Position numbers and translations under genes: made by a program. Source: DATLXU01 sp035575515 (GTDB lineage: Bacteria > Acidobacteriota > Blastocatellia > UBA7656). From it: DNA of 12,684 bases. The notes under the pieces are model-generated. The model had not been told where the DNA came from and searched no databases. It was given only the letters and a program-made list of their open reading frames with translations. The stretch lies in contig DATLXU010000130.1 in assembly GCA_035575515.1 (NCBI GenBank), forward strand, positions 1-12,684, written 5' to 3'. This document shows positions 1 to 5,864 of the stretch, piece by piece; the first letter of the stretch is position 1; each line of letters starts with the position of its first letter.

Positions 1-173
1 GCAGGCGCGGCTACGATTACAGCCACAGCGACCGCTACAGAGATGCGACGAGCGGCTATCGCTCAGAGTACGGCGACAGAGAAGCATATCGTCAGGGCTA
101 TCGCGATGGATACCGCCGCGGCTATGACGAAGGCTATCGCCAGAACAATTCGCGCAGCAGATGGCCTTTTTAA
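1..173 (+). CDS. C-terminal end of a Gly-Tyr repeat protein (partial)
   Basis: An open frame enters from the left edge (first full codon at 3) and ends at TAA 171-173, giving 56 visible residues. The tail is very rich in Tyr, Arg, Gly, Asp and Ser. Nucleotides 84-143 encode five consecutive tetrapeptides of the form (A/G)-Y-(R/D)-x, for example GYRD and GYRR, and the protein ends in RWPF. I do not recognise a named family. Similar GYxx-repeat tails occur in secreted or surface-associated hypothetical proteins, but the N-terminus that would show a signal peptide is outside the window. The reading frame is supported by codon composition and by a strong terminator 71 nt after the stop. Function unknown. 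Confidence 0.6.
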   Translation, partial: RRGYDYSHSDRYRDATSGYRSEYGDREAYRQGYRDGYRRGYDEGYRQNNSRSRWPF

Positions 174-186
174 TAACAGTTAAATT

Positions 187-212
187 TTCCGCGCTTGTTT
201 AAGGCGCGGGAA
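187..212 (+). other. GC-rich hairpin in the 3' UTR of the first gene
   Basis: CCGCGC at 189-194 pairs with GCGCGG at 204-209. It can extend inward by TT/AA with one bulged G, and outward by TT/AA. No T-run follows, so it is a poor terminator by itself. It could protect the 3' end of the upstream transcript, with the true terminator following at 244-290. Confidence 0.4.
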
Positions 213-243
213 TCATCAATCGAAAGGATTCGGTTGATGAACG

Positions 244-290
244 ACCGGGCAGCGAGTGGGGGGCTTATACTCGCTGCCCGGTTTTCGTTT
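244..290 (+). terminator. Strong intrinsic terminator
   Basis: CCGGGCAGCGAGT at 245-257 is perfectly complementary to ACTCGCTGCCCGG at 269-281. The 13-bp stem extends to 14 with A244-T282 and closes an 11-nt loop. TTTTCGTTT follows directly on the + strand. This is a textbook Rho-independent terminator for the gene ending at 173, and it separates that gene from the one starting at 368. Confidence 0.85.
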
Positions 291-310
291 GTTTCAAGGA
301 AGTCTCCTGC

Positions 311-339
311 TTGAATAGCCATCACCGGCATGAGATATT
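311..339 (+). promoter_or_regulatory. Candidate sigma-70-type promoter for the DUF6941-like gene
   Basis: TTGAAT (311-316) and GATATT (334-339) are separated by 17 nt, each matching the consensus at four of six positions. It lies after the terminator and about 30 nt before the start codon at 368. The match is modest, and the assignment rests mainly on spacing and position. Confidence 0.3.
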
Positions 340-367
340 TGCGTTGCGGTGCGGCGCAGGAGAATAA

Positions 368-805
368 ATGTCAAAGCAATCGTCCGAATCGAAGCTGAAA
401 CTTCACTTCACGATAATGTGCGAGGACGTGCGGCTTGAGATGAGTCACAAGCTGAGCCTTATGGGGATATTCTACGTTTTGCAGGTTCCGCAATTGCCCA
501 TAACGCTGCTCAAGCTCGTCGTGCTCAATCACTGGTCGGGCGAGGGCAAGTACCTTTCTGAAGTGCGCATACTCACGCCTGACCGCTCGCAGCCCATAGC
601 GGTATCGCAGCCCTCGCCTTTCGAGATTCCACCCGACGGCTACGCCGACAACGTGACTATGTTTGCCAACGTCAACTTCCCCGTCGCGGGCGATTACGTC
701 GTGCAGACTTTGATCAACTCGAATCTCTTTGCCGAGCAGACGCTCACCGTGACCGACATTAGCCAGCAGCAGCCAGTTATGTCAGGCTCTGATATAGTTC
801 ATTAG
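368..805 (+). CDS. DUF6941-like small protein
   Basis: This 145-residue protein has no signal peptide or membrane segment. Residues about 12-40 read as a segment ending CEDVRLEMSHKLSLMGIF, a pattern I associate with the DUF6941 family, in which a conserved 'cytosolic/metabolic sensor-like' beta domain opens with a C-(E/D)-D-(V/I)-R motif. The middle contains a beta-sandwich-like stretch (FANVNFPVAGDY, then an NLFAEQTLTV strand) as in that family. Function is unknown. The start is well supported: AGGAGA at 358-363 sits 4-5 nt before ATG 368. The stop lies 5 nt before the next gene, so the two are probably one transcript and may act together. Confidence 0.7.
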   Translation: MSKQSSESKLKLHFTIMCEDVRLEMSHKLSLMGIFYVLQVPQLPITLLKLVVLNHWSGEGKYLSEVRILTPDRSQPIAVSQPSPFEIPPDGYADNVTMFANVNFPVAGDYVVQTLINSNLFAEQTLTVTDISQQQPVMSGSDIVH

Positions 806-810
806 CTGAT

Positions 811-1287
811 ATGGAATTCAAGACCGAAGCTCACAAAACCGTTTATGAAAAAACGCGCGGCTATCTTCACACGCTATTTGGCGAAATCAATGTGAAGATG
901 ATGGACGACACCTTCGTATTGCAGGAAGGCTCGACGTTCGTTTACGTTCGCGTGATTCCGGTTGGCGAAAAAAGCGCAGCCATCGAGGTCTTCTCTTACG
1001 TCGTTGTTGACGTTGACGCGACCGCAGATTTGATGCGATTCCTGCTCACATACAATTTGCGATTGATACTCGGCGCATTCGGGCTGACGATTGACGATGC
1101 GGGCAACGCGGCAGTGCTTCTGACGCACACGATTCTTGGCGACAAGATGGACCGCGAAGAGCTGTACGGATCGGTTTCGGCCATCGCTCGCGTAGCCGAC
1201 GAACTCGATGACAAGATAGTCTCTTCATTCGGCGGCAAGACCGCGCTCGATAAATTGATGGCCACCCGGCACATTCCGGTCGAATAA
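811..1287 (+). CDS. YbjN-like / T3SS-chaperone-fold protein
   Basis: This 158-residue soluble acidic protein shows an alternating strand-helix pattern. It has an N-terminal helix (about residues 8-22), strands around FVLQEGSTFVYVRVIP and AIEVFSYVVVDVD, then the helical segment LMRFLLTYNLRL and the phrase GAFGLTIDDAGNAAV. This layout is typical of the YbjN family ('sensory transduction regulator', Tir-chaperone-like fold), whose members are thought to be chaperone-like or regulatory. The start ATG is only 5 nt after the upstream stop and has no clear Shine-Dalgarno site, which suggests translational coupling. The stop codon directly abuts the heptamer repeat element at 1288. The family call is from pattern recognition only. 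Confidence 0.6.
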   Translation: MEFKTEAHKTVYEKTRGYLHTLFGEINVKMMDDTFVLQEGSTFVYVRVIPVGEKSAAIEVFSYVVVDVDATADLMRFLLTYNLRLILGAFGLTIDDAGNAAVLLTHTILGDKMDREELYGSVSAIARVADELDDKIVSSFGGKTALDKLMATRHIPVE

Positions 1288-1385
1288 GTCCGAAGTCCGT
1301 AGTCAGAAGTAGAATAGGCGTTTACATTTTATAAACGCACGTGATGTTTATTCTGACTTCTGACTACGGACTTCGGACTTCGGAC
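1288..1385. repeat. Heptamer-built inverted repeat, element A
   Basis: The element fills nearly the whole gap between the YbjN-like gene and coaE and is readable as 14 seven-base units. The left arm has GTCCGAA (1288), GTCCGTA (1295) and GTCAGAA (1302). The right arm, read +, has TTCTGAC at 1351 and 1358, TACGGAC at 1365, and TTCGGAC at 1372 and 1379. The arms 1288-1316 and 1349-1378 are reverse complements apart from one base in the left arm facing two extra bases in the right. A nested hairpin lies in the loop (GCGTTTA 1318-1324 with TAAACGC 1332-1338). It could terminate the upstream transcript, but no T-run is strong. Confidence 0.85.
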
Positions 1386-1392
1386 TGTTTTT

Positions 1393-2016
1393 ATGTTAAA
1401 GGTCGGACTCACAGGCAGCATCGCCGTTGGCAAGAGCTTTGTGTTGTCGGTGCTCAGAGAACTTGGCTGCGCGACGTTTGATGCCGACAAGATTGCGCAT
1501 CAGGTGATGGAGCCGGGCCGCGAGGCTTACCGCGACATCCTCAGCGAGTTCGGCGATGGAGTTCTCGCTGAAGATGGCTCGATTGATCGCGCGAAGCTCG
1601 GCCAGATTGTCTTTGCCGACGCAGAGCGGCGCAAGAGATTGAACGAGATAGTTCATCCGCGAGTCATCGCTGAGCAAAACAGATTGCTGAGCGAGGTCGA
1701 AGCTCAGAACCCCGATGGCATTGCCGTTATTGACGCCGCGCTGATGATAGAATCGGGCGGCTATAAGCGATTCGATAAACTGATCGTCGTGTTTTGCGAC
1801 CGCGAGACGCAGATTGAACGATTGATGCGCCGCAACTCAATCACACGCGAAGATGCTGAACGCCGAGTCGCCGCGCAGATGTCTTCGGAAGAAAAACGCC
1901 GATATGCGGATTATGAGATTGACACATCCGGCACGTTCGACGAAACTCGCCAGCGCGTCATTGAAGTTCATAGCAAGTTAGTCCAAGACGCGCTGCGCAA
2001 AAATAGAAATGCATGA
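1393..2016 (+). CDS. coaE: Dephospho-CoA kinase
   Basis: CoaE phosphorylates the 3'-hydroxyl of dephospho-CoA with ATP, the final step of coenzyme A synthesis in the cytoplasm. The 207-residue length is typical of the family. Residues 5-15 contain the P-loop GLTGSIAVGKS (Walker A, G8-S15). DADKIAH at 30-36 is the conserved acidic motif near the substrate site. IVHPRV follows around residue 90, and the C-terminal lid-type helix RRNSITREDAERRVAAQ is also standard. The ATG at 1393 is the only start that retains the P-loop with the usual 4-residue leader. No Shine-Dalgarno is visible because the heptamer repeat runs to 8 nt before the start. The gene converges on the leftward LLM oxidoreductase gene. 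Confidence 0.95.
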   Translation: MLKVGLTGSIAVGKSFVLSVLRELGCATFDADKIAHQVMEPGREAYRDILSEFGDGVLAEDGSIDRAKLGQIVFADAERRKRLNEIVHPRVIAEQNRLLSEVEAQNPDGIAVIDAALMIESGGYKRFDKLIVVFCDRETQIERLMRRNSITREDAERRVAAQMSSEEKRRYADYEIDTSGTFDETRQRVIEVHSKLVQDALRKNRNA

Positions 2017-2018
2017 GT

Positions 2019-2059
2019 GTCATTTGTCCTCTGCTATTCTGCGGCAAATAACAGATGAC
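2019..2059. terminator. Imperfect hairpin between convergent genes (possible degenerate heptamer element D)
   Basis: GTCATTTGT (2019-2027) pairs with ACAGATGAC (2051-2059) with one G-T pair, and TATT/AATA can add inner pairs around a bulge. It lies in the 52-nt gap between the stops of coaE (+) and the LLM gene (-), where a bidirectional terminator is expected. There is no T-run. GTCATTT followed by GTCCTCT, and GTCATCT on the other strand, resemble the seven-base GTC units of the nearby elements. Confidence 0.4.
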
Positions 2060-2068
2060 CCTCCATCC

Positions 2069-3085
2069 TCATCGCTGCCCGGCGTGCTTGCCAGCCGTTA
2101 ATTGAGGCACGATGTCGCGGCCATACACATCAAGAGTTTCTTCTTCATCGCCGCTCATCAAATAAATGTTAAATTGCGTCACGCCGACCTTTTGCAGCTC
2201 GTCCAGCTTCTTTATGTGTTCGTCAGCCGTCCCGACTATGCAGAAGCGATCAACTATTTCGTCCGACACGAACTCGGCGTTTGAGCTTCCGACTTCGGCG
2301 TGGTGCAAATAGTTATAGCCCTTGCGGTCGCGTATGTAGCCGGTCAATTCTTCGGGCAACTCCTCAGGCTTATAGCGCGACACGAGATCAACAACGTGGT
2401 TTGAAACGAGCGCGGGAAACCACCTGACCTGATCGCGCGCCTTAGCCAGATCATCCGAAACCCACACGGGCGCAGCGCTCATCACGCGAATCTTCGAGAA
2501 ATCCCTTCCCGCTTCTTCCGCGCCTTCGCGCACAAATCCCAAGCACCACTTGATGAGGTGCGGGTCGGCGAATTGCAGAATCACCCCGTCGCCAATTCTT
2601 CCGGCGCAGCGCAGAGCCTTCGGCCCGTAGCCCGCAACCCACACGGGCGGCACGCCTGCGTCGGCCCACGTCATTTGAATCTCGCGCCCTTCGTACTCAA
2701 TTTTTTTGCCCGCGCACAAATCGCGCACGACCTGCACGGTCTCTTCGAGTCGCTCAAGCGTCGTAGGCTTCTTGCCCATCACACGGCGCGAGCTGTCGCC
2801 GCGCCCTATGCCCAAGTCCATGCGGCCGCCTGAAATTCTGTTGAGCGTCGCAAGCAGGCTCGCTGTAACAGTCGCGTCCCGAACAGCAGGATTGGTCACG
2901 CATGTTCCCATACGCATCCGCTCGGTGTTTGCGGCAATGAGTGTGAGTATCGGATAAGGCTCTTGCCAGAGGATGTGCGAATCGAAAATCCAACTGTAAG
3001 CGAAGCCCGCGGCTTCAGCCTGACGAGCGAGCGCGATGATGCGCTGATGCGGCATGTCGGATTTGAAGGTGATTGCGAATTCCAT
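2069..3085 (-). CDS. LLM-class flavin/F420-dependent oxidoreductase
   Basis: This 338-residue protein has the bacterial luciferase-like TIM-barrel pattern. An N-terminal strand with F-x-S is followed by ARQAEAAGFAYSWIFDSH (about 20-37), the conserved TCVTNPAVRD (61-70), ISGGRMDLGIGRGDSSRR (84-101, the flavin/F420 cofactor region) and the C-terminal F-C-I-V-G-T-A-D phrase. It resembles the TIGR03842-type family, often found beside dihydropyrimidinase, ureidopropionase and NCS1 permease genes. Such enzymes use reduced FMN or F420 to act on small organic substrates; the actual substrate here is unknown. It is the last gene of the leftward cluster, 129 nt after the amidohydrolase. No Shine-Dalgarno is evident before ATG 3085 because heptamer element B begins within 6 nt of it. 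Confidence 0.85.
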   Translation of the reverse strand: MEFAITFKSDMPHQRIIALARQAEAAGFAYSWIFDSHILWQEPYPILTLIAANTERMRMGTCVTNPAVRDATVTASLLATLNRISGGRMDLGIGRGDSSRRVMGKKPTTLERLEETVQVVRDLCAGKKIEYEGREIQMTWADAGVPPVWVAGYGPKALRCAGRIGDGVILQFADPHLIKWCLGFVREGAEEAGRDFSKIRVMSAAPVWVSDDLAKARDQVRWFPALVSNHVVDLVSRYKPEELPEELTGYIRDRKGYNYLHHAEVGSSNAEFVSDEIVDRFCIVGTADEHIKKLDELQKVGVTQFNIYLMSGDEEETLDVYGRDIVPQLTAGKHAGQR

Positions 3086-3091
3086 AACACA

Positions 3092-3203
3092 GGGGGCAGG
3101 GGGATCGGGAGTCAGGATTCAGGGGCGGGATTCTTGAATCTGAAATCTCAAGGCTTAAATCGCAGATTCACAAATCCTGACCCCTGACTCCCGACCCCTG
3201 CCC
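3092..3203. repeat. Heptamer-built inverted repeat, element B
   Basis: The 112-bp element lies between the amidohydrolase and LLM genes and reads as 16 seven-base units on the - strand, including GGTCGGG, AGTCAGG and GGTCAGG. Outer pairing joins GGGCAGGGG (3094-3102) with CCCCTGCCC (3195-3203), and TCGGGAGTCAGG (3105-3116) with CCTGACTCCCGA (3183-3194). One extra heptamer in the right arm and a 2-nt bulge in the left are the only irregularities there. The interior folds again: GGATT (3128-3132) and TGAATCTG (3135-3142) pair with CAGATTCA (3163-3170) and AATCC (3173-3177). The RNA would form a long hairpin inside the leftward transcript. Confidence 0.85.
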
Positions 3204-3214
3204 TTCCTCCTTTC

Positions 3215-4084
3215 TTATTCTTTAACCAGTTCGCCGTAAGTTTCGGGTCTGCGGTCGCGGAAGAATTGCCAGATGTTGCGAACCTCGCGTATCTCGTCGA
3301 GGTTCAAATCAGCCACTACAAGCTCATCTGAATCGCGTGATGCCTGCGCGATGATCTTGCCGCGCGGGTTGCAGAAGTAGCTCTTGCCGTAGAACTCGCC
3401 AATGTCCCACGGCTGCTCGTGGCCCACGCGATTGATCGCGCCGACGAAATAACCGTTCGCCACAGCGTGCGCGGGTTGCTCAAGCTCCCACAGATATTCC
3501 GAAAGCCCCGCGACAGTGGCCGACGGGTTGAAGACTATCTCAGCGCCGTTGAGTCCAAGCGCGCGCGCGCCTTCCGGGAAGTGGCGGTCATAGCAGATAT
3601 AAACGCCTATGCGGGCGTACGCAGTCTCGAACGTTGGATAGCCGAGATTGCCGGGCTTGAAATAAAACTTCTCCCAGAAACCGGGCGCGGTGTGCGGGAT
3701 GTGGTTCTTGCGATACTTGCCCAAGTACTTTCCATCAGCGTCAATCACCGCAGCCGTGTTGTAATAAACGCCCGTTATCTCCTCTTCGTAAATCGGCACG
3801 ATAACGACCATGCCGTGCTTGCGCGCGACTTCCTGCATAAGCCGCACGGTTGGCCCATCAGGAATCTTCTCAACAGCATCGTACCAACGCTTCTCTTGCT
3901 CCGCGCAAAAGTATGGCGTGGTGAAGACCTCTTGCATGCAGATTATCTGCACGCCTTCGGCGGCGGCCTGTTCGATGAACTTCAAATTCTTTTCGATGTT
4001 CGCCTGTTTGATCTTCTCGATAGGCTCGTCAACCGAGCATGCATTCGATGCTTGAATCAATCCACATTTAACGATTCTTGGCAT
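3215..4084 (-). CDS. Nitrilase-superfamily amidohydrolase, probable beta-ureidopropionase
   Basis: The predicted reaction is hydrolysis of N-carbamoyl-beta-alanine (or a related carbamoyl amino acid) to beta-alanine, CO2 and ammonia, the third step of reductive pyrimidine breakdown in the cytoplasm. The 289-residue protein has the Glu-Lys-Cys triad: E52 in MQEVF, K126 in YRKNHIP and C164 in YICYDRHFP. EQEKRWYDA, IPDGPT, NGAEIVFNPSATV and AINRVG closely match the ureidopropionase branch (UPB1-like) as I know it. I place the start at ATG 4084 because CTCCTT (4091-4096), read as AAGGAG on the - strand, is 6 nt away and family proteins begin just before the first strand. An upstream in-frame start at 4171 would only translate the heptamer repeat. 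A carbamoyl-putrescine-type or D-carbamoylase-type specificity remains possible. Confidence 0.88.
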   Translation of the reverse strand: MPRIVKCGLIQASNACSVDEPIEKIKQANIEKNLKFIEQAAAEGVQIICMQEVFTTPYFCAEQEKRWYDAVEKIPDGPTVRLMQEVARKHGMVVIVPIYEEEITGVYYNTAAVIDADGKYLGKYRKNHIPHTAPGFWEKFYFKPGNLGYPTFETAYARIGVYICYDRHFPEGARALGLNGAEIVFNPSATVAGLSEYLWELEQPAHAVANGYFVGAINRVGHEQPWDIGEFYGKSYFCNPRGKIIAQASRDSDELVVADLNLDEIREVRNIWQFFRDRRPETYGELVKE

Positions 4085-4090
4085 AGCTAA

Positions 4091-4096
4091 CTCCTT
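4091..4096 (-). promoter_or_regulatory. Ribosome-binding site fixing the amidohydrolase start
   Basis: AAGGAG on the - strand lies 6 nt before ATG 4084-4082. It decides against the longer open frame beginning at 4171, which has no such site and overlaps the repeat. Confidence 0.8.
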
Positions 4097-4099
4097 AAG

Positions 4100-4212
4100 A
4101 GGTGTCAGGCGTCGGGGAGGAAATAGCTTTAACTTTGAAACTGGCCAGTAGAGCCAATTCCGAGACAACAATCATTATATCCCTGACCCCAAGCCCCTGA
4201 CACCCGACACCT
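4100..4212. repeat. Heptamer-built inverted repeat, element C
   Basis: AGGTGTC-AGGCGTC-GGGG at 4100-4117 faces CCCCTGACACCCGACACCT at 4194-4212. The arms are complementary except for two mismatches and one extra base. On the - strand the seven-base units GGTGTCG, GGTGTCA, GGGGTCA and, further in, GTTGTCT keep GTC at the same register. The right end overlaps the last two bases of the HEAT-TonB stop codon, and the left end stops just before the ribosome-binding site of the amidohydrolase. It therefore fills the gap almost exactly, as elements A and B do in theirs. Confidence 0.8.
4174..4179 (-). promoter_or_regulatory. Possible -10 box inside element C
   Basis: The - strand reads a perfect TATAAT here, about 90 nt upstream of the amidohydrolase start. 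No good -35 box is seen at 16-18 nt (the best is GTGTCA-like, in the repeat arm). It may give the amidohydrolase-LLM pair its own promoter. Low confidence because a lone hexamer can occur by chance. Confidence 0.25.
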
Positions 4213-5206
4213 AAAATTTCACTTCCATATCCATCCAGCTTGTTTGCGGGAGTCCCGCTTTCATCGCCGGGTTGAATCTGTATTGCAAAACTGCTTCGAC
4301 GGCTCGCTGGTCCAATCCGTAGCCGAGCCTGCGAACAACGTAAGCGCGGGCAGCGCGGCCATCGGCGCTGACTAAAACCTTGAGGCTCACGGTTCCTTTA
4401 ATACGCGCGCGCAAGGCTCGCTCGGTCGGCGCGGCCTGCACACTTTCTCGAACACTCATTGGCTGAGTCTGAGGCACAACAGTTGCGCGGCGCGGACGCG
4501 CAGCCGATTTCTCCGCCGTGCGCAGATTGTCGAGCGCATAATTGATCGCCTGTCGAAATGCTTCGCGCAAGGAGTTATTCAGGTTAATCGCGTCGAGGCT
4601 CGCGAGCGCGCCGCGCAGAGGGTCTTCAGCGTCAGGCTCGCTTATCTGGCCCAGCGCCCACACAGCGTCGTATCGCGCGTCGAATGAAGAATCATTTAGC
4701 AGCGCGATTAATTCATCAACTGCCTCCTGATCCTGCATCAATCCGAGCGCGACGGCGGCGCTTGATCGCACAGCCGCATCATCATCTGTCAGCGCGTCGG
4801 AAAGAGAGCTGATCGCGCGGCGGTCGCCAATCATTCCGAGCGCGAACGCGGCTGACGAGCGAACTTCCGCGTCCTTGTCCGCGAGCGCGCGGGTGAGCCG
4901 TTCGACGGCCTTGGGGTCTGCGATTTGACCGAGCGCAAAGGCTGCGGCCTCGCGCACCGAAGCGTCCGCATCTGAGAGCGCGTCCGTGAGAGAACGCACG
5001 CTGTCACGCGCGCGCAATGCTCCGAGTTGATTCGCCGCGTCGCGCCGCGTAACGGCGTCGCGGCTCTTGAGAGCAGCGAGAAGCTGCGGCGGAGCAGGCG
5101 CGGGCTTCACCGGAACTTGAGCTTCAGTCATTAAGGGCAAAGAACAAATTACAGCGCACATTGCGAGCGCAATCAAACGGTGTCTGCATACGGCATTGAA
5201 CTTCAT
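4211..5206 (-). CDS. Secreted HEAT-repeat protein with TonB C-terminal domain
   Basis: The 331-residue protein opens with a signal peptide: basic residues to R10, hydrophobic 11-25, likely cleavage after TEA at 27-29. Five HEAT/PBS-lyase-type repeats of exactly 31 residues start at L42, L73, L104, L135 and L166, with a partial sixth at L197; the recurring pattern is LxxAL-x-D-x-D-A-x-VR-x-x-A-A-x-ALG. After a basic, Pro/Gln-containing linker (231-262) comes a TonB_C-like domain (about 267-331: GTVSLKVLVSADGRA, then AVEAVLQYRFNPA). It is probably periplasmic. It has no membrane anchor other than the signal, so it is unlikely to be a classical energy-transducing TonB and may be a scaffold or binding protein. 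The linkage to the permease and lipoprotein genes is by position only. Confidence 0.85.
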   Translation of the reverse strand: MKFNAVCRHRLIALAMCAVICSLPLMTEAQVPVKPAPAPPQLLAALKSRDAVTRRDAANQLGALRARDSVRSLTDALSDADASVREAAAFALGQIADPKAVERLTRALADKDAEVRSSAAFALGMIGDRRAISSLSDALTDDDAAVRSSAAVALGLMQDQEAVDELIALLNDSSFDARYDAVWALGQISEPDAEDPLRGALASLDAINLNNSLREAFRQAINYALDNLRTAEKSAARPRRATVVPQTQPMSVRESVQAAPTERALRARIKGTVSLKVLVSADGRAARAYVVRRLGYGLDQRAVEAVLQYRFNPAMKAGLPQTSWMDMEVKF

Positions 5207-5274
5207 CGTTTCAGGATACCCAGTCGGTCAATTGCGATCTTGAGCTTTACAGCAAAGCATCTCAGCCTGCCTGC

Positions 5275-5853
5275 TCATTGAGGCGCGGACTCATCGTCTT
5301 CAGCATCAGTGGAATCAATGTTGTAAATCGTGCGAGCTATTTTCCATGAGCCATCCGGCTCGCGCCTGAGTATCCGCATAACTTTGCCGCTTTGACGTTC
5401 AGGCTCTTTGCCGCCTTTGGCTTGCGCCGTTCCGGTGAACGTGCCCCACTCGTATGCCCAGTCGCCCGCTATTTTAATCTCTTTGAAATCGAACTTGTAT
5501 TCAGGGATTTCGACGTCGCCCATGGCTTTTTTCAGTTCCAACAGCGATGCGCGATTGGCCTCTTTGCCGATTACAGGCTCCGCGCCCGGCGCTAACGAGA
5601 CTATATCGTCAGTCCATAGCGACACGAGCGCATCAACATCCAGCGATTTAGATGCCTGCATATCTCGCTCATTCAGTTTGTTGATCGCTTCCATATCGGC
5701 TGACGAACCGCCTTTCGCCGATGAGCCGGATGAATTACTCGTTTGTTGATCTCCCTGCTCTGTCTTTGGTTTGCAGCCGGTGATGATTGAAATAGCAATC
5801 AGCGCAACCAGGAGCAGCGCGCGAAGACTGTAATGATGAAATCTTGCAGCCAT
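5275..5853 (-). CDS. DUF4440/SnoaL-like lipoprotein
   Basis: This 192-residue protein starts with a lipoprotein signal (hydrophobic 10-26) ending in the lipobox I-T-G-C, predicting lipidation of Cys27. A Ser/Gly/Gln-rich linker runs from about 33 to 52. The C-terminal 53-182 has the NTF2-like cone pattern of DUF4440/SnoaL proteins: an N-terminal helix INKLNERDMQASKSLDVDALVSLW, then TDDIVSLAPGAEPVIG, then strands WAYEWGTFTGTA and a final R-x-x-DGSWKIARTIYN. Such domains bind small molecules or act as isomerase-like folds, and the role here is unknown. GAGG about 7 nt before ATG 5853 is a weak ribosome-binding site. It lies 11 nt after the permease stop, so the two are probably co-transcribed. 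Confidence 0.85.
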   Translation of the reverse strand: MAARFHHYSLRALLLVALIAISIITGCKPKTEQGDQQTSNSSGSSAKGGSSADMEAINKLNERDMQASKSLDVDALVSLWTDDIVSLAPGAEPVIGKEANRASLLELKKAMGDVEIPEYKFDFKEIKIAGDWAYEWGTFTGTAQAKGGKEPERQSGKVMRILRREPDGSWKIARTIYNIDSTDAEDDESAPQ

Positions 5854-5864
5854 CGTGTTCGCCT

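Noticed and set aside
237..314. Short 25-codon open frame beginning ATG 237
   Set aside because: It runs straight through the terminator stem at 244-290 and has no recognisable content, so it is most likely coincidental.
3419..4090. Open frame of 223 codons on the + strand opposite the amidohydrolase
   Set aside because: It lies wholly antisense to a gene with an intact catalytic triad, with no family resemblance of its own.
4085..4171. N-terminal extension of the amidohydrolase from an upstream in-frame start
   Set aside because: The extra residues translate the heptamer repeat and loop. A strong ribosome-binding site instead serves ATG 4084.
1288..4212. Heptamer elements considered as CRISPR arrays or insertion-sequence ends
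   Set aside because: The units are seven bases with no spacers, and there is no transposase, target duplication or shared end sequence between loci.
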